Source of the DNA: Peribacillus frigoritolerans
GTDB taxonomy: Bacteria > Bacillota > Bacilli > Bacillales > DSM-1321
Length of the DNA stretch: 64,000 nucleotides
Direction: 5' to 3'
NCBI RefSeq assembly: GCF_040250305.1
Contig: NZ_CP158190.1
Span: 1,396,001-1,460,000 of the forward strand
In this document: in pieces, positions 51,874-60,195 of the stretch
Position numbering within the stretch: position 1 is the first letter of the stretch
How the letters are laid out: each line of letters starts with the position of its first letter
Notes under the pieces: model-generated
What the model was told of the DNA's origin: nothing
Database searches by the model: none
Seen by the model: the letters and a program-made list of their open reading frames with translations, nothing else
Program-made: the position numbers and the translations under genes

Positions 51874-52074
51874 ACAAAAGTCCATGGATTTCATAGGGTC
51901 CATGGCCCTTTAAACACTTTAAAATCAAGGGTTTGATAAATATAATAATGGTGGCAGCCTGGTGGCAAAACCAACATGCCACCAATTACATTTGATTAAA
52001 TCCTACATAGAAAAAATATTAGCCTATTAAATCAACGTTTTCCAACTAAATCTGTTATAATTCGATTCACTCTT

Positions 52075-52174
52075 CTTCCTTGACAGGGAAGGGATCGTGG
52101 GTTCGAATCCCTCACAGGTCATCAACTGCCAAAGGCTCAAATCCTTGATATCACAAGGATTTGGGTCTTTTTTT
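52075..52174 (+). repeat. Attachment-type direct repeat 3
   Basis: CTTCCTTGACAGGGAAGGG, TCGTGGGTTCGAATCCCTCA, ACAGGTCATCAACTGCC and the AAATCCTTG/CAAGGATTT terminator copy the tRNA-Val 3' half almost exactly. AAATCTGTTATAATTCGATT just upstream matches the sequence before repeat 2. This is the junction of segments B and C. Confidence 0.9.
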
Positions 52175-52285
52175 GTTTAGCCGAATTGGGGTCGACAATA
52201 CTTACGATGGTTTAATATTGTAATAATTTAACACACAAGTTATTCTTAAATCACCTAATAAGGCACAATATTAAAGGAGAAAATA

Positions 52286-53113
52286 GTGAGTTATCTCGGA
52301 AAGTATTTGAAAATGCCACCAACAATTGAAAAGCTCCATAAATTAGAGAAGGAAATTGAAAAAGAAGGCTACTCCTTAAGTGAATTATCCCTTTATTTAG
52401 AATTTGACTTCTCCCCTTATGAAAATACTCCCTATGATGTCATTACATTTGCTAGTACAGGCGTTGACGGCATACATTTCGGATTTCTAACTGACTTCGG
52501 AACAGTATCTGATTTAGAGAATGCTTTTGTTGTATGTATTAGTCCAATGGATTTTGATTCACATATAATGATTGTAGCAAGGAATATAAGGGAGTTTCTT
52601 AACTTGGTTTGTACGATGAAAGATGCCTTAACTATTTCTAACTTTAATATCCTGGAAGATGAGGGACAGTATATTCGTTTGCTCAAAGAACTAAAACAAG
52701 TAGAACCTGAAGATGAGGAATTTGAAGAGAACGCAAACTATGTAGTGGAAAAGATAATAGCTACATTCGATAGCGAACGAATAGAAGATGTCTATCATTA
52801 TGTGGAAAGAAAAGTAAGGACAGAAAGAGAGCAACAAACTATTTTATCAACTCTTGATGGGTTAGGCATAATACCTGTAGAGAACATTACAAGCAATTTT
52901 CTCCCATACAAACTTGAAAAAGATATGACGATTGACTTGGAAGAAGTGAAGGCCTTTTTTAATTCTGCAACAACAGAAAGTAAAATGGCTTTCTTCAGAG
53001 ATGTCCAATTTACTTACTTAATTGCAAATGAGATAGCGTTAAAAGAATTGGTCATACATGAAATGATAAAATTAGGTTTACAGGATGAAGTCGGTAGATT
53101 ATACGTGTTTTAG
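52286..53113 (+). CDS. SMI1/KNR4 (SUKH)-like protein
   Basis: The 275-residue acidic protein has TPYDVITFASTGVDGIHFGF-type strands and ENAFVVCISPMDFDSHIMIV, a pattern seen in SUKH immunity proteins, followed by a helical C-terminal half with RTEREQQTILSTLDGLGIIP. SUKH proteins often neutralise nuclease toxins. No toxin gene is adjacent, so this may be an orphan immunity gene or a cellular regulator. GTG start with AAAGGAGA upstream. Confidence 0.55.
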   Translation: MSYLGKYLKMPPTIEKLHKLEKEIEKEGYSLSELSLYLEFDFSPYENTPYDVITFASTGVDGIHFGFLTDFGTVSDLENAFVVCISPMDFDSHIMIVARNIREFLNLVCTMKDALTISNFNILEDEGQYIRLLKELKQVEPEDEEFEENANYVVEKIIATFDSERIEDVYHYVERKVRTEREQQTILSTLDGLGIIPVENITSNFLPYKLEKDMTIDLEEVKAFFNSATTESKMAFFRDVQFTYLIANEIALKELVIHEMIKLGLQDEVGRLYVF

Positions 53114-53334
53114 GTCCTTTTTTTGCCTAATTAACACCATTAACCTTAACAGAACCAAAAATTATTAAAAGGTTACTTGTAGGGGTATTTACTTAATTAG
53201 AAATGATCCAAACGAGGTTTTTTTGGAACAATAATTAAGGAGGCTTTCACCAATCACCTCAAGTTTTAATAGATCTATTTTAAAACAAAAAAGACTGTAG
53301 GCAAAAGGAGTTCTATCTAAATTTTAAAACATAG

Positions 53335-53435
53335 TTGATTGGAGCGGGCAAGGGAGACCCCACAGGCGCAGGTGCGCCGAGGAGGCTCCCGGACCGCCCG
53401 CGGAAAGCGAGTGCCCTACGTTCCAATCAACGTCC
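53335..53435. repeat. Dispersed Bacillus repeat element (GC-rich stretch in the island)
   Basis: GGAGCGGGCAAGGGAGACCC, GCGCCGAGGAGGCTCCCGG and GCCCGCGGAAAGCGAGTGCC occur in order inside otherwise AT-rich sequence. This is the widely scattered Bacillus element I know from many genomes; its outer parts (GATTGGA...TTCCAATC) are inverted. Function unknown. A long hairpin follows directly. Confidence 0.8.
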
Positions 53436-53455
53436 AAATTTGTACAAGCAAAAAA

Positions 53456-53527
53456 ACTTTAGACAAACTCGATGAAAATCGAGTTTGTCTAAAGTCTGAG
53501 GGGACACTCATAAATGAGGTCCCCTTT
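53456..53527. terminator. Long hairpin and second terminator, closing the M50 protease gene
   Basis: ACTTTAGACAAACTCGAT pairs perfectly with ATCGAGTTTGTCTAAAGT (53456-53495); on the minus strand a T-run follows. GGGGAC/GTCCCC (53500-53524) with TTT serves the plus strand. Together they often form the tail of the repeat element. Confidence 0.85.
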
Positions 53528-53536
53528 CATAATATA

Positions 53537-54673
53537 TTACGGTAATAAAGTTTTATATTGTTCCATTAAATCACCTGCATATAAGCTTGTTATCATTAAG
53601 AAAATGGCAAGCCCAATGTATAATGAGAACCAGATGACTTTTGTTTTGAGACTCGATGAGTAATAGGATTTCTCTTTATCCCTAATTTCAGTTTGTTCTT
53701 GCACTTCTTTAAAGAACGTTGCAACTATTCGTTCATAGGTGCCTATATTTTCAAAATCGGTCGGTCCGTTCTGGTATTCATTCGAATTAGCAGCATCCAT
53801 TAAGGATCTATAAATATTTAATTTTACCTCGGTCAGCTGTTTTTCTTTTAGCTTATTATCATCAAATAGCGGGATATGCCAACTCTTCATGTTGGTAAAC
53901 TTTTCATGTAGTTGGCTGAATTCCATATTCCAAATATTAACCAGGCGAATTTTTTCTTCATCTGTTGCACTTGCATATTGTTCTAGTTGCCTTAATCCAA
54001 ATTGATTCAATTCAATGATGATGTCTCTTTGATTTCTGGATGTCTCACTACGGAATTCTTTCCACCACTTAGAAATACCCAATAATAAGAAAAGAATTAA
54101 AAATGGATTTGGATGGAGAAACAAATATACAACCATTCCGATAATCCCTAATACCCAAAGCTTTGTGGAGATGACTCCCACTATACGTCCTCCATCAAGT
54201 GGATGCACAGGCATTAGATTAAATAGATTAATCATGGCTCCAAGTGTAATAACTAAAAGCCAAAATGGATTTTCTGTCATCATAAATAGGGGGATGGCTG
54301 GTAGAAATGCTAATGTACCTAATAAAGGACCTCCGAAGGCAAGATAAGCTTCTTGGTTAGCATTCTTGGGTTCTTCTTTAAGGGCAATTAACGCTCCGAC
54401 AAAAGGTATGAAAATGGCATTTGATGTTTTGATGCCTTTTCTCTTAGCAGCAAGTAAATGCCCCATTTCATGGATGTAAATTAGATAGACTAGGGCTACG
54501 GCAAATTTCCAACCGTAAACCAAGGCATACGCTCCTAATGAAACGAAAATAGAAATCAGGGAACCTACTTTTGCTATTTTCAATAGCGCAAACAACCATT
54601 TCATTTTTCCTAGAAAAAATAACCCGATTGCCGCCAAACTTAACCATCCTTTATTCAATTTAGATTCTTTCAA
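53537..54673 (-). CDS. Site-2 protease family (M50) membrane metalloprotease
   Basis: The 378-residue protein has about six hydrophobic helices in the first 220 residues, with the zinc motif HEMGH (YIHEMGHLLAAKRKG, about residue 69) and the second ligand region NLMPVHPLDGGRI (about 155-167). A soluble helical domain (about 220-350) and one C-terminal helix follow. Site-2 proteases cut transmembrane substrates such as anti-sigma factors. The TTG start has AGGAGGT. It points opposite to its neighbours. No cognate sigma factor is nearby. Confidence 0.87.
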   Translation of the reverse strand: MKESKLNKGWLSLAAIGLFFLGKMKWLFALLKIAKVGSLISIFVSLGAYALVYGWKFAVALVYLIYIHEMGHLLAAKRKGIKTSNAIFIPFVGALIALKEEPKNANQEAYLAFGGPLLGTLAFLPAIPLFMMTENPFWLLVITLGAMINLFNLMPVHPLDGGRIVGVISTKLWVLGIIGMVVYLFLHPNPFLILFLLLGISKWWKEFRSETSRNQRDIIIELNQFGLRQLEQYASATDEEKIRLVNIWNMEFSQLHEKFTNMKSWHIPLFDDNKLKEKQLTEVKLNIYRSLMDAANSNEYQNGPTDFENIGTYERIVATFFKEVQEQTEIRDKEKSYYSSSLKTKVIWFSLYIGLAIFLMITSLYAGDLMEQYKTLLP

Positions 54674-54836
54674 AATGTACCTCCTAGAGTAAATGGGAAA
54701 ACAGATGACCCCAGTGACACTATGTCTATCTGAGCTCCTTCTTGATTTATCAACTTGCTAATATCCTTATTATATCGTATTCGCATAATCCTTTTCTTTT
54801 CCTTTAAGGGGAATTTTTCTAGAATATTAACTTCGC

Positions 54837-55145
54837 ATTTCTTTAAGTGCTGACCCAGTAGAAGAAGTGAAGGTAGCAAGAGAATTATTGAAGTCGTTTG
54901 GATTATCATCGAATGTGACTACGCTGATTTCGTGTCCAACGTGTGGGCGCATAGAAATTGACCTCATTAGTATTGCGAATCAAATAGAAGAGTATATCCA
55001 AACGATTAAAGTTCCGATAAAAGTAGCTGTGCTAGGATGCGTGGTTAACGGTCCAGTAGAATCCAGAGAAGCAGACATTGGAATAGCGGGCGCAAGAGGC
55101 AAAGGACCATTTATTGAAAAACAAGAGAATATTGTTTTAGTATAA
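54837..55145 (+). pseudogene. ispG: 3' fragment of ispG (gcpE)
   Basis: The frame reads [20 protein letters not shown], then [20 protein letters not shown] and [20 protein letters not shown]. These are the C-terminal [4Fe-4S] blocks of IspG, the MEP-pathway enzyme making HMBPP; two of the three cluster cysteines (CPTC and the Cys of LGC) are present. Only the last ~100 of ~370 residues remain and there is no proper start, so it cannot work alone. The normal NGPGEA reads NGPVES. Confidence 0.85.
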
Positions 55146-55279
55146 CTATTTACCCAACCTATTTTAGTGAAATAGGTTGGATTGCTTATTAAATCAACTA
55201 CCAAGCGTTGCATGATATGATAAATTATAGGAGAATGTTGATTGTAAATTAAATTTTCAGGGAGGAAGAATAGTAGAAA

Positions 55280-55885
55280 ATGAGTAAGAAAAAACAAGAT
55301 GAACGTCCAAATCTAGATAAAAATATCTCAGTAGAGGATTTCCTGGAATTTTATTGGTTAAAGGAAGAATTACAAAACTTCTGTAGAGAAGAAGCAATGA
55401 GTGCTTCTGGTTCAAAAATAGAGATTACAGAACGGATTGCATATTATCTAAAAACGGGTCATCGTTTAAAGGTTAGCAGACCATCATCCACTTCTAAAAA
55501 ATCATCCTATCATCCAACTAAAAGTGCCGGTACTATGTCTTTAAATACCGTTATTGAACCAGGGTTTAAGTGTACTCAGGAACATAGGGAATTCTTTAAA
55601 AGTGTAATTGGCACTAAATTTCACTTCTCAGTTGAATTACAAAACTTTATTAAAGCAAACCCAGGTAAAACATACAAAGATGTAGTGGACCATTATTATA
55701 AAATACAAGAAGATAAGAAGAATGGAAGACGTACTACTATTTCAAGACAGTTTGAATACAACACATTTATTCGTGACTATTATGATGATCCAGCTAATAA
55801 AGGTAAATCACTTAAAGAGGCTATAAGCGCTTGGAAAGAAGTGCGCAGTCAACGTGGGGATAATGTATATAGACCCAAAAAATAG
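55280..55885 (+). CDS. SAP-domain protein (DUF6434-like)
   Basis: The 201-residue basic protein has a putative N-terminal SAP DNA-binding helix pair (LDKNISVEDFLEFYWLKEEL; ASGSKIEITERIAYYLKTGH, about 12-62), a Ser/Lys linker, then a conserved domain (KCTQEHREFFKSVIGTKFHF; RRTTISRQFEYNTFIRDYYD; SAWKEVRSQRGDNVYRPKK). This matches my memory of SAP/DUF6434 proteins common in bacilli. Role unknown; DNA association is likely. GGGAGGAAG precedes the ATG, and dinB follows 14 bases after the stop. Confidence 0.75.
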   Translation: MSKKKQDERPNLDKNISVEDFLEFYWLKEELQNFCREEAMSASGSKIEITERIAYYLKTGHRLKVSRPSSTSKKSSYHPTKSAGTMSLNTVIEPGFKCTQEHREFFKSVIGTKFHFSVELQNFIKANPGKTYKDVVDHYYKIQEDKKNGRRTTISRQFEYNTFIRDYYDDPANKGKSLKEAISAWKEVRSQRGDNVYRPKK

Positions 55886-55899
55886 AGTGGGTGAAAGTA

Positions 55900-56529
55900 A
55901 TGAGCACTCGTAAAATCATACATATAGATATGGATGCATTTTATTCGTCAATAGAACAACGGGATAATCCCATTTTAAAAGGAAAACCGGTAGTAATTGC
56001 GCGTGATGCAAAGGAAAGAGGAGTAGTTACTACATGTTCATATGAAGCAAGAAAATATGGTGTTTATTCATCCATGCCATCTTACATGGCTCGTAAGCTT
56101 TGTCCTCACGCTATTTTTATTCCACCAAGGCTTGATTATTATAAAAAAGTTTCTCAAGAAATTATGGGAATCTTTAGACGTTATACAGATGTAATAGAAC
56201 CTATAGCATTTGATGAAGCCTTTCTAGATGTCACAACAAACTATTTTGGTACCCCTTCCGCTACGATTATTGCTAAAGATATAATGCGAACTATCTACCA
56301 AGAGTTAGGATTAACGTCATCTGCAGGAGTTTCCTACAATAAGTTCTTATCTAAGATTGCGTCAGATATTCAAAAGCCTTGTGGTCTTACAGTGGTGCCA
56401 CCAGATAAGGCAGCAGAATTTATAAAGGGTTTACCTATCTCTAAGTTTTTTGGGGTAGGAAAAGTAACCGAAAAAAAGATGAATGAATTAGGCATTGATA
56501 CAGGGGAGGATCTCCTTAACGTTTTATAG
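55900..56529 (+). pseudogene. dinB: DNA polymerase IV gene, 3'-truncated
   Basis: The first ~209 residues of a Y-family polymerase are intact: HIDMDAFYSSIEQRDNPILK with the first catalytic Asp, SYEARKYGVYSSMPSYMARK, and PIAFDEAFLDVT with the Asp-Glu pair, then SKIASDIQKPCGLTVVPP. Full DinB is about 410 residues; here the frame ends at 56529, just after the start of the helix-hairpin-helix region, where unrelated thioesterase sequence begins. The little-finger domain is missing, so activity is unlikely. GTG 55891 is an alternative start. Confidence 0.88.
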
Positions 56530-56866
56530 AGAGGGTTTTAACTTAGGAGGCACACCTGAGCAGTTGATTAATAATAAAGAACTTCTGGATTTGTATCTCC
56601 CTTCTATCCGAGCGGATTATAAGCTGGTTGAAACATATAAATTTCAGGAGAGACTGTCCTTGCTGAATATTCCCTTCTATGTTTTTTACGGGGATAAGGA
56701 TGATATCAAGATGGATGAACTGCAAGAGTGGAAAATACATACTAGCCAAACATGTAGGTGGTATGAATTTATAGGGGGACATTTCTTCATTTACTCACAA
56801 GAGAATCGTGTTGTTACTTTAATAGATGACATACTGAGTAATCATCAGTTAGCGCTTAAGAGTTAA
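56528..56866 (+). pseudogene. 3' fragment of a type II thioesterase gene
   Basis: From the dinB break on, another frame reads FNLGGTPEQLINNKELLDLY, then LNIPFYVFYGDKDDI and EFIGGHFFIYSQE, the C-terminal half of a SrfAD-type thioesterase II with the catalytic Asp and His (GGHFF). These enzymes clear misprimed non-ribosomal peptide synthetases. The N-terminal nucleophile part is missing. The next fragment is Sfp-like, so both came from one antibiotic biosynthesis locus. Confidence 0.8.
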
Positions 56867-57040
56867 ATGAATATATATGCTATTGAGATACCTAAAAGTT
56901 TAACCGGACACCAAATGGAGAAGTATTTGTCTCAAATTCCTATAGAAAGGCAAGAAAAAGTTAGACGATATGTAAGAGAGTCGGAAATTAGAATTCAATA
57001 TGTCAATATGAATGATTTTGATAAAAAGTGTCAGACTTAG
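56867..57040 (+). pseudogene. 5' fragment of an Sfp-type phosphopantetheinyl transferase gene
   Basis: ATG 56867 opens a 57-codon frame directly after the thioesterase stop. MNIYAIEIPKSLTGHQMEKY and IPIERQEKVRRYVRE match the N-terminus of Sfp-type enzymes that load carrier proteins. The conserved catalytic core (WxxKEA region) is missing, since the frame ends after ~57 of ~225 residues. It is a remnant of the same cluster as the thioesterase. Confidence 0.75.
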
Positions 57041-57262
57041 TTAAGAAACTAGTTTTAACATAGATAAATTAAAGGTTTTTAGGTAAGTTCAAAATCAACT
57101 GAGTTAAATGATATTAACTCAAAAAAATAATTATGTGAGCATTTCGTTAGCGATTGGTCTGTATATCCAATCCTAGTTATTGATATCATAACTGAATTTT
57201 TTTATAAAATGTATTATCACACGTTTGAACTAGCCTGATTTTGTCTAATGAGATTGCAAGAG

Positions 57263-57338
57263 GTGGGTTCGAACCCCTCACAGGTCATCAACTGCCAAAG
57301 GCTCGAATCCTTGATATTACAGGGGTTTGGGCCTTTTT
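57263..57338 (+). repeat. Attachment-type direct repeat 4 (right end of the island)
   Basis: GGTGGGTTCGAACCCCTCAC, AGGTCATCAACTGCCAAAGG and a mutated terminator (AATCCTTG...TACAGGGGTTTGGG) repeat the tRNA-Val tail. It lacks the anticodon arm and is the most diverged copy, as if the oldest. It marks the return to core genes. Confidence 0.85.
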
Positions 57339-57755
57339 ATTTTTTGATTTCCATTTATTATTCCTGTGTGATTCTGCATTGCACGGAAACTGGATATGTG
57401 ACGCCGGCTCGTTCGTTGCATGACGGTAGCCACTTTGGTACACTATGCAGAAGTGCTTTTTTAGTTTGATAGCTGGGAGTTACTATCGAACCGCATGGAT
57501 GAGCTGCAGGATCTTTACATAAATCATGGTCCATGAGGCTGTGGGGGTGTATCCTGAACGAACCCTTAAAATGGAACTCCTTTTACTGTAGACTTGTGGA
57601 GCAGTTACAAAACCCATTAACAACTTAACAATTTAAATGTTTTTCTAAGAAAGGACCATCTGTCCCCTCATACAGCAGGAGTTGTATGGGGGCTTGTATT
57701 TTATCGAGAATTTTCTGTTTAGATGACTTTACAGGAATAAAATAAGGAGGACGCA
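57339..57755. other. Intergenic region after the island
   Basis: I see no gene. A stem CCCCTCATAC/GTATGGGGG occurs at 57663-57691, without a T-run. GGAGGACG before 57756 is the truA binding site. Confidence 0.5.
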
Positions 57756-58493
57756 ATGAACAATTATAAATTGACCATTCAATATGATGGCGGGCGCTAT
57801 AAAGGCTGGCAGCGACTAGGTAATAGTGATGATACGATTCAAGGTAAAATAGAAAATGTATTAACGGAAATGGCAGGGGAAAAAATTGAAATCATCGGTT
57901 GCAGCAGAACGGATGCCGGTGTACATGCCCTTGCTCAAATCGCCAATTTTAAGCTCGGTGAAAATCTGACTGAAGCTGAAATCATGAATTATTTGAATAG
58001 ATATTTGCCCCGAGATATCAGCGTTGTCGAGGTTAGGCTAGTTCCTGATCGTTTTCATGCCCGTTATAATGCTAAGGATAAAACCTATTTGTATAAGATC
58101 TGGAACGAGCAATATACAAATCCTTTCATGCGAAAGTACAGTATGCATGTAGAGAAAAAGCTGGATATCACAAGAATGAAAAAAGCATGTCAATTTTTTA
58201 TAGGTGAACATGATTTCACTGCTTTTTCAAATGCAAAGTCCAAGAAAAAATCCATGGTGCGTGAGATATATTCCATTGATATAGAAGAAAATGCCGGCTT
58301 CATCCAAATAACGGTGCGAGGCGATGGATTTCTTTATAATATGGTTAGGAAGATTGTCGGGACGTTGATAGAAGTAGGGTTAAATGAAATAGATGCTGAA
58401 AATATACCAAGTATTTTAGAGTCAAAAGAAAGAATCCAAACGGGCCGAATGGCGGAGGCAGCTGGGTTGTACTTGGTAAAGGTTGATTTTTAG
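57756..58493 (+). CDS. truA: TruA, tRNA pseudouridine synthase A
   Basis: The 245-residue enzyme converts U38-40 in the tRNA anticodon arm to pseudouridine. QYDGGRYKGWQR opens the domain, and the catalytic Asp is in GCSRTDAGVHALAQIANF. ITVRGDGFLYNMVRKIVGTL is the second conserved block. Length is normal. TruA in B. subtilis lies in the ribosomal cluster, so this may be a second paralog, as many bacilli have. AAGGAGGA precedes the ATG. Confidence 0.95.
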   Translation: MNNYKLTIQYDGGRYKGWQRLGNSDDTIQGKIENVLTEMAGEKIEIIGCSRTDAGVHALAQIANFKLGENLTEAEIMNYLNRYLPRDISVVEVRLVPDRFHARYNAKDKTYLYKIWNEQYTNPFMRKYSMHVEKKLDITRMKKACQFFIGEHDFTAFSNAKSKKKSMVREIYSIDIEENAGFIQITVRGDGFLYNMVRKIVGTLIEVGLNEIDAENIPSILESKERIQTGRMAEAAGLYLVKVDF

Positions 58494-58589
58494 ACCGGAT
58501 ATGGATTCATCGGTTATTGTATGTAAAGTGTACAGTCAGTAGAAAAAGGGAAGTAATAGAAAAAAGAACGAAAGAAGGAGAGGTTTTTC

Positions 58590-59114
58590 ATGAGATTAAC
58601 AGGAAAGAAAATAATCAGTCTTGTGCACCATGATTTTGAAGATTTAGAGCTCTGGTATCCGATTTTACGTTTAAAAGAAGAAGGGGCGATTGTTCACCTT
58701 GCTGGAGAAAAGGCGAATGAAACATACATTGGAAAATATGGTGTACCAGCCATTTCCGATTATGAGTATGGCAGTATTAAAGCTGAAGAATATGATGCCA
58801 TTCTTGTACCGGGCGGTTGGGCACCTGACAAAATTCGCCGGTTTCCTGAAGTGATATCACTCCTCCAAAACATGGAAGAAAGTAAAAAACCGATCGGGCA
58901 AATTTGTCACGCTGGTTGGGTGTTGATATCCGCGAAAATTTTACAGGGAAAGAATGTAACGAGTACACCGGGCATTAAAGATGATATGGAAAACGCGGGG
59001 GCAACTTGGATAGACAAGCCCGTCGTCGTAGATGGAAACCTTGTATCAAGCAGACGTCCGCCTGATCTACCGGATTATTTAAGGGAATTGATAAACGTGA
59101 TTGAAAAGGGTTAA
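58590..59114 (+). CDS. DJ-1/PfpI family protein
   Basis: The 174-residue class I glutamine amidotransferase-like protein has the nucleophile elbow GQICHAGWVL with Cys at about 109, and LVHHDFEDLELWYPILRLKE with the Glu typical of PfpI. YDAILVPGGWAPDKIRR is a family block. Members include intracellular proteases and glyoxalase/deglycase-type stress proteins; the exact role is unclear. AAGGAGAGG precedes the ATG. Confidence 0.92.
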   Translation: MRLTGKKIISLVHHDFEDLELWYPILRLKEEGAIVHLAGEKANETYIGKYGVPAISDYEYGSIKAEEYDAILVPGGWAPDKIRRFPEVISLLQNMEESKKPIGQICHAGWVLISAKILQGKNVTSTPGIKDDMENAGATWIDKPVVVDGNLVSSRRPPDLPDYLRELINVIEKG

Positions 59115-59128
59115 ATCCATAGTACGGT

Positions 59129-59167
59129 GAAAAAGTGGTTTTTCCTTATGGAAAAACCACTTTTTCT
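59129..59167 (+). terminator. Terminator after the PfpI-like gene
   Basis: AAAAAGTGGTTTTTC pairs with GAAAAACCACTTTTT around CTTATG. Confidence 0.9.
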
Positions 59168-59233
59168 ATCCATACCCGAATTTATTTTTAATACTGATTA
59201 TGATACATACTGAAATGCGAAAGATTATTCCCT

Positions 59234-59917
59234 TCATTGATCCTTAATCAAATCAATATACAAATTTCCTTTTGTTCCTACGACAGCATACGAGATATCA
59301 AAAACAGCAAGGTTTCTTTTTTTGAGTTCAGCCATTAACGATTCGTAATCGTAGGTGTGTTTGGATAAGTTTTCATATAAGATCTTTCCGTCATAGACCA
59401 GTTCAAGCGGTACAGATCCTGCTGAGGAGAGTAAAGGTAAATCCTGCTTGGCGGCATTTTGGTATTGTTCTTTTTTTAATACAGAGAGGGAGCCATTTGT
59501 CTCTAAAATGGCATATTCCACTTCTTCTATGTTGAAGATATCTTTTCCTCGCAAAGCCTGTTTAAGAGAATCCAGTGAATACCCCATTTGTTCCATTGAC
59601 TCTTCGAGAATTTGTCCTTTTTGAATTAAGGTAGCAGGTTCTCCAGCGATCCATTTCCCAAAGCGCGGATTTCTAATCGTTAGACGATTCAGCATATATA
59701 CGATGGTACCCATAATAATAATTGCAATGATAAAATACAGGAATTTAATTTTTATATTGAATGCTAGATTCCCTGCAATTGTCCCCATCGTAATTGAAGC
59801 GATATAAAGGTGATAGGTCCTCTGGGCAATCGTCTGTTTACCGAGGAGATGGACAAATACCCATAATAAAATAAAAGAGGTCAAGGTTCGAAAGATGATT
59901 TCAACAGATTCTGACAT
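59234..59917 (-). CDS. YetF/DUF421 family membrane protein
   Basis: The 227-residue protein has three N-terminal helices (about 10-80), a LGKQTIAQRTYHLYIASITM motif and a cytoplasmic two-part DUF421 domain (WIAGEPATLIQKGQILEESM; IEEVEYAILETNGSLSVLKK). The family includes YetF and the DUF421 proteins of spoVA operons that affect germination, but this gene is 38 kb from the spoVA genes here. AGGGAGAAAT precedes the ATG. Biochemical role unknown. Confidence 0.88.
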   Translation of the reverse strand: MSESVEIIFRTLTSFILLWVFVHLLGKQTIAQRTYHLYIASITMGTIAGNLAFNIKIKFLYFIIAIIIMGTIVYMLNRLTIRNPRFGKWIAGEPATLIQKGQILEESMEQMGYSLDSLKQALRGKDIFNIEEVEYAILETNGSLSVLKKEQYQNAAKQDLPLLSSAGSVPLELVYDGKILYENLSKHTYDYESLMAELKKRNLAVFDISYAVVGTKGNLYIDLIKDQ

Positions 59918-60066
59918 GACTATTTCTCCCTTGCAAAACTCCCGACAGTTCGTTTGTGATAGTTTGTTCTTACATCTTGCCGTTTATTCTGTAACTTAAA
60001 AAGGAAAAAGACATAAATTGATAGCCTTATTTTTAAACCAGGCATTCAATATAAGTGAAATCTCAG

Positions 60067-60099
60067 GAAGCAAGCAGTTCGCTACTTGCTTCTTTTTTT
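60067..60099 (+). terminator. Orphan terminator-like hairpin
   Basis: GAAGCAAG/CTTGCTTC around CAGTTCGCTA, then TTTTTTT. It points along the plus strand although no plus-strand gene lies between it and the PfpI terminator. Confidence 0.7.
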
Positions 60100-60195
60100 A
60101 TTTTGTCTAAAAAAATCGATGGATATGTTTACTTGTATCGTTAAAGAAATTTCTTCGAATAATAGTATCAAAATACTTTTGCACGGGGGTATGTT

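Noticed and set aside
54670..54909. 79-codon minus-strand frame next to the M50 protease gene
   Set aside because: It overlaps the start of the protease gene and the ispG fragment, has no binding site and reads as antisense.
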